NCBI GenBank assembly: GCA_903863885.1
Contig: CAIPEB010000080.1
Coordinates: 1 to 34,559 of the forward strand
From: an uncultured Planctomycetaceae bacterium
GTDB taxonomy: Bacteria > Planctomycetota > Planctomycetia > Pirellulales > Pirellulaceae
Direction: 5' to 3'
DNA: 34,559 nt
Part shown: positions 32,986-34,559 of the stretch, in pieces
How positions within the stretch are numbered: position 1 is the first letter of the stretch
How the letters are laid out: every line of letters begins with the position of its first letter
The notes under the pieces: model-generated
The model's input: the letters and a program-made list of their open reading frames with translations, nothing else
What the model was told of the DNA's origin: nothing
Database searches by the model: none
Program-made: the position numbers and the translations under genes

Positions 32986-34160
32986 ACGCGATGCAGTTAT
33001 CATCCTCGTTCGCGGAATTGAGGGCGCCGGTGACGGATCGCCGAGCAGTGCAACTCACGCAGGGACCCGGATGTGCCTATCCGCTGTATTATTTCATTCC
33101 GAGCTTTACCCGCGACGCGAAGCACCTTGTTTACCATTACGCCGAAGGAGGCGAGTTGCAGTTGTATCGACTGGAACTGTCGACGGGGCGATCGGTTCGA
33201 CTTACGAATGCCGCGTGCCGCGATACACAATGGAGACCCTGGTGCGTCAATTCGGGCCATGGGGTGCTGGATCACCGCAGCGTGTTAAATGTCCGCCGCG
33301 ATCTGGTCGTCTACTTCGACGGGAACGAAGCACGGGCGGTTGAAGTGCATACGCTGGATGACCGGCACTTGTTTACGTTGCCCGCAGATCGCGAGGCGTA
33401 CGGTCAGAATTGTGTGACGCCGGACGGGCACTGGCTCGTCTACATCCGAACGCCCCGCGGAAGCACCTGGGGTAGACCATGTCGCGACGCTCAGGTGGTC
33501 GCCTATCACTTTGATACGCAAGAGCAGCGAGTGCTCTGTTCAATCGACAGCGCGGTATTTCACGTGACGGCGTTCGACAACGAACATTTCATCGTCACTC
33601 CGCCCGCAGACCATGCCGGCATGCTGCTGACGGATCTGCACAGCGGTCGGATCTCAGGGCTTCGCGATGGCGATCCCGGAGCACTGGGGCATCTCGTGCA
33701 CTGTCACGCCACGCGGCGCGGGGTCTCTTATGAAGTGCCTGAAATCCGCAAGTCGGGGTTGTACGACCCGTTTCAGCGCCGACGCTTTGAGTTTCCCCTG
33801 GATCCAGCGATGAGCTATGTGCACACGGGAAGGGACCCGGAGGGACGATTGTGGTTCTACGAGAACTCCACGGCATGGGATTCGTTCCAGGTTCACGATA
33901 TGCACGCACTGCTGCGGGTCGATCAGGCCGCGCGGCGATGTGAATGGCTTCCCCTTACCGGAACCTGGCCGACGTATTCGGGGGGCCAGAAAGCTCATTT
34001 TCATCCGCAACTGACGCCGGACCGGCAGTGGATTCTGTTCACCGGCGGAGATCCTCGCACCGAGACTGCGCACATGTTTCTGCTTGATGTATCCGATCTG
34101 CCCGACACAGAGGGCATTTCGGAGGCTTTGCTCATGCACGATGGATCGTGTGATTTCTGA
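32982..34160 (+). CDS. Oligogalacturonate lyase-like beta-propeller protein
   Basis: This 392-residue protein resembles oligogalacturonate lyase (Ogl, PF14583 type, about 388 residues). It opens with VQLTQGPGCAYPLYYFIPSF, has repeated propeller strands (PDGHWLVYIRTP, DPEGRLWFYENS), and near the end QKAHFHPQLTPDRQWILFTG, the region with metal-ligand histidines in Ogl. It has no signal peptide, so it is cytoplasmic. True Ogl cleaves di- and trigalacturonate to 5-keto-4-deoxyuronate. Planctomycetes carry many relatives of unproven activity, so a general PD40 propeller is the alternative. The start overlaps the metal exporter stop (ATGA 32982-32985). With the uronate-isomerase-like gene it argues for pectin-derived substrates. 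Confidence 0.75.
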   Translation: MNAMQLSSSFAELRAPVTDRRAVQLTQGPGCAYPLYYFIPSFTRDAKHLVYHYAEGGELQLYRLELSTGRSVRLTNAACRDTQWRPWCVNSGHGVLDHRSVLNVRRDLVVYFDGNEARAVEVHTLDDRHLFTLPADREAYGQNCVTPDGHWLVYIRTPRGSTWGRPCRDAQVVAYHFDTQEQRVLCSIDSAVFHVTAFDNEHFIVTPPADHAGMLLTDLHSGRISGLRDGDPGALGHLVHCHATRRGVSYEVPEIRKSGLYDPFQRRRFEFPLDPAMSYVHTGRDPEGRLWFYENSTAWDSFQVHDMHALLRVDQAARRCEWLPLTGTWPTYSGGQKAHFHPQLTPDRQWILFTGGDPRTETAHMFLLDVSDLPDTEGISEALLMHDGSCDF

Positions 34161-34174
34161 TGCGGCTGTGCAAG

Positions 34175-34194
34175 TCCGGAGTCCGGACTCCGGA
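34175..34194. repeat. 20-bp perfect palindrome
   Basis: TCCGGAGTCC followed by its exact reverse complement GGACTCCGGA makes a loopless 20-bp palindrome 15 bp past the Ogl-like stop. Its left part shares AAGTCCGGAGTCCGGA with 23890-23905. There is no T-tract, so it is not a standard terminator. Confidence 0.75.
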
Positions 34195-34253
34195 GCAAGG
34201 CAAATGGCCATCCAACTGCCGTTCTGATTGGCCGGTGCGGCCTGTCGTTCCAG

Positions 34254-34359
34254 GGTGCCACCCACCCGCCGCAAGCCATTGGCCCCGCCATTGGTGCCAC
34301 CCGCCCGCCGCCATTGGTGCAGCCATTGGTGCCAGCCATTGGTGCCACCCACCCGCCGC
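34254..34359. repeat. Interspersed direct repeats near the transposase
   Basis: GGTGCCACCC(A/G)CCCGCCGC occurs three times (34254-34272, 34293-34311, 34341-34359), and GCCATTGGTGC(C) four times (34287, 34310, 34322, 34335). The words alternate and abut, giving a small cluster of about 106 bp. It may be a REP-like array or an expanded minisatellite. Confidence 0.7.
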
Positions 34360-34487
34360 AGCGAGGCACGGACGGAATCGGCCTGGCGAACCTATTTCTG
34401 GAAAAATTCCGGAAACCTTGAGGGGAGGGCGGCCTGATTGGTGCTTAGGTGAGTAGGGAATCGAATCGTCCTTCTGGAGCAGCCGAA

Positions 34488-34559
34488 ATGCCTCGACCGC
34501 CGCGCAGCGAAGTCTTTGATGAGCAAAACGTGGGCATCTACCACTGTGTGAATCGTTGC
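34488..34559 (+). CDS. IS200-like / REP-associated tyrosine transposase (RAYT), 5' end only
   Basis: Only the first 24 codons are inside the window, and the reading frame stays open to its last base. The start MPRPPRSEVFDE followed by VGIYHCVNRC is, from memory, the typical opening of planctomycete IS200-like (Y1_Tnp, RAYT) transposases, where the YHC(V/I)xR segment is the first strand of the fold. CTGGAG lies about 9 nt upstream of the ATG. Such proteins act on REP-type hairpins as single-domesticated transposases. The catalytic HUH and tyrosine residues are beyond the window. Confidence 0.7.
   Translation, partial: MPRPPRSEVFDEQNVGIYHCVNRC

Larger units (their letters stand above)
34161..34487. 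other. Repeat-rich intergenic region upstream of the transposase
   Basis: This 327-bp stretch has no supported gene; frames 34160-34456 and 34228-34437 run through the repeats. It contains the 20-bp palindrome and the GCCATTGGTGCC / CACCCACCCGCCGC repeats listed separately. Intergenic repeats next to RAYT-type transposases are often REP sequences on which they act. The right end has the ribosome site CTGGAG (~34474-34479) of the transposase gene. Confidence 0.5.

Overview
The window looks like chromosomal DNA of a high-GC bacterium, most likely a planctomycete. That is inferred from gene content: two Ser/Thr kinases of planctomycete build (one fused to a WD40 propeller, one to a polytopic membrane domain), an ECF-type sigma factor of the kind paired with such kinases, a Tat-exported Gfo/Idh/MocA oxidoreductase followed by a secreted ThuA protein, and a REP-associated (IS200-like) transposase of planctomycete type. 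No rRNA, complete tRNA or CRISPR array was seen.

Bases 1-2709 are the right end of an integrative element. It carries a tyrosine recombinase, an overlapping small gene, an excisionase-like HTH protein, a small gene that looks frameshifted, and a flank rich in short repeats. It ends in the 3' half of a tRNA-Pro(GGG) gene followed by that tRNA's terminator. The element therefore extends left, out of the window, and the chromosome resumes at about 2710 with a methyltransferase and a DUF2200 gene.

Bases 4528-11321 form a tight four-gene operon: methylmalonyl-CoA decarboxylase, a Cat1/ScpC-type CoA-transferase, and the small and large subunits of B12-dependent methylmalonyl-CoA mutase. Together they encode a succinate-to-propionate cycle like the E. 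coli 'sleeping beauty mutase' operon, but with a heterodimeric mutase and no MeaB chaperone or epimerase gene nearby.

Bases 11466-23876 are signalling and accessory DNA. They hold a coupled pair of uncharacterised proteins, a sigma factor next to a transmembrane WD40 kinase with an altered catalytic loop, a TIR-ankyrin protein apparently lacking the TIR catalytic glutamate, the Gfo/Idh-ThuA pair, and a membrane kinase with a DUF2007/zinc-ribbon protein.

Bases 24252-34160 look like one carbohydrate catabolic locus. A DhnA/LsrF-type aldolase and a TIM-barrel isomerase converge on a polyol-phosphate dehydrogenase, a cupin and a RuBisCO-like protein (form IV). Divergent from the RuBisCO-like gene run a PfkB sugar kinase, a uronate-isomerase-like amidohydrolase, a DmeF-type metal exporter and an oligogalacturonate-lyase-like propeller. 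I suggest a sugar-acid (pectin-derived uronate or branched sugar) pathway built around the RuBisCO-like protein; this is the best candidate for an undescribed system in the window. The right edge (34161-34559) carries a palindrome, interspersed repeats and the start of the IS200-like transposase.
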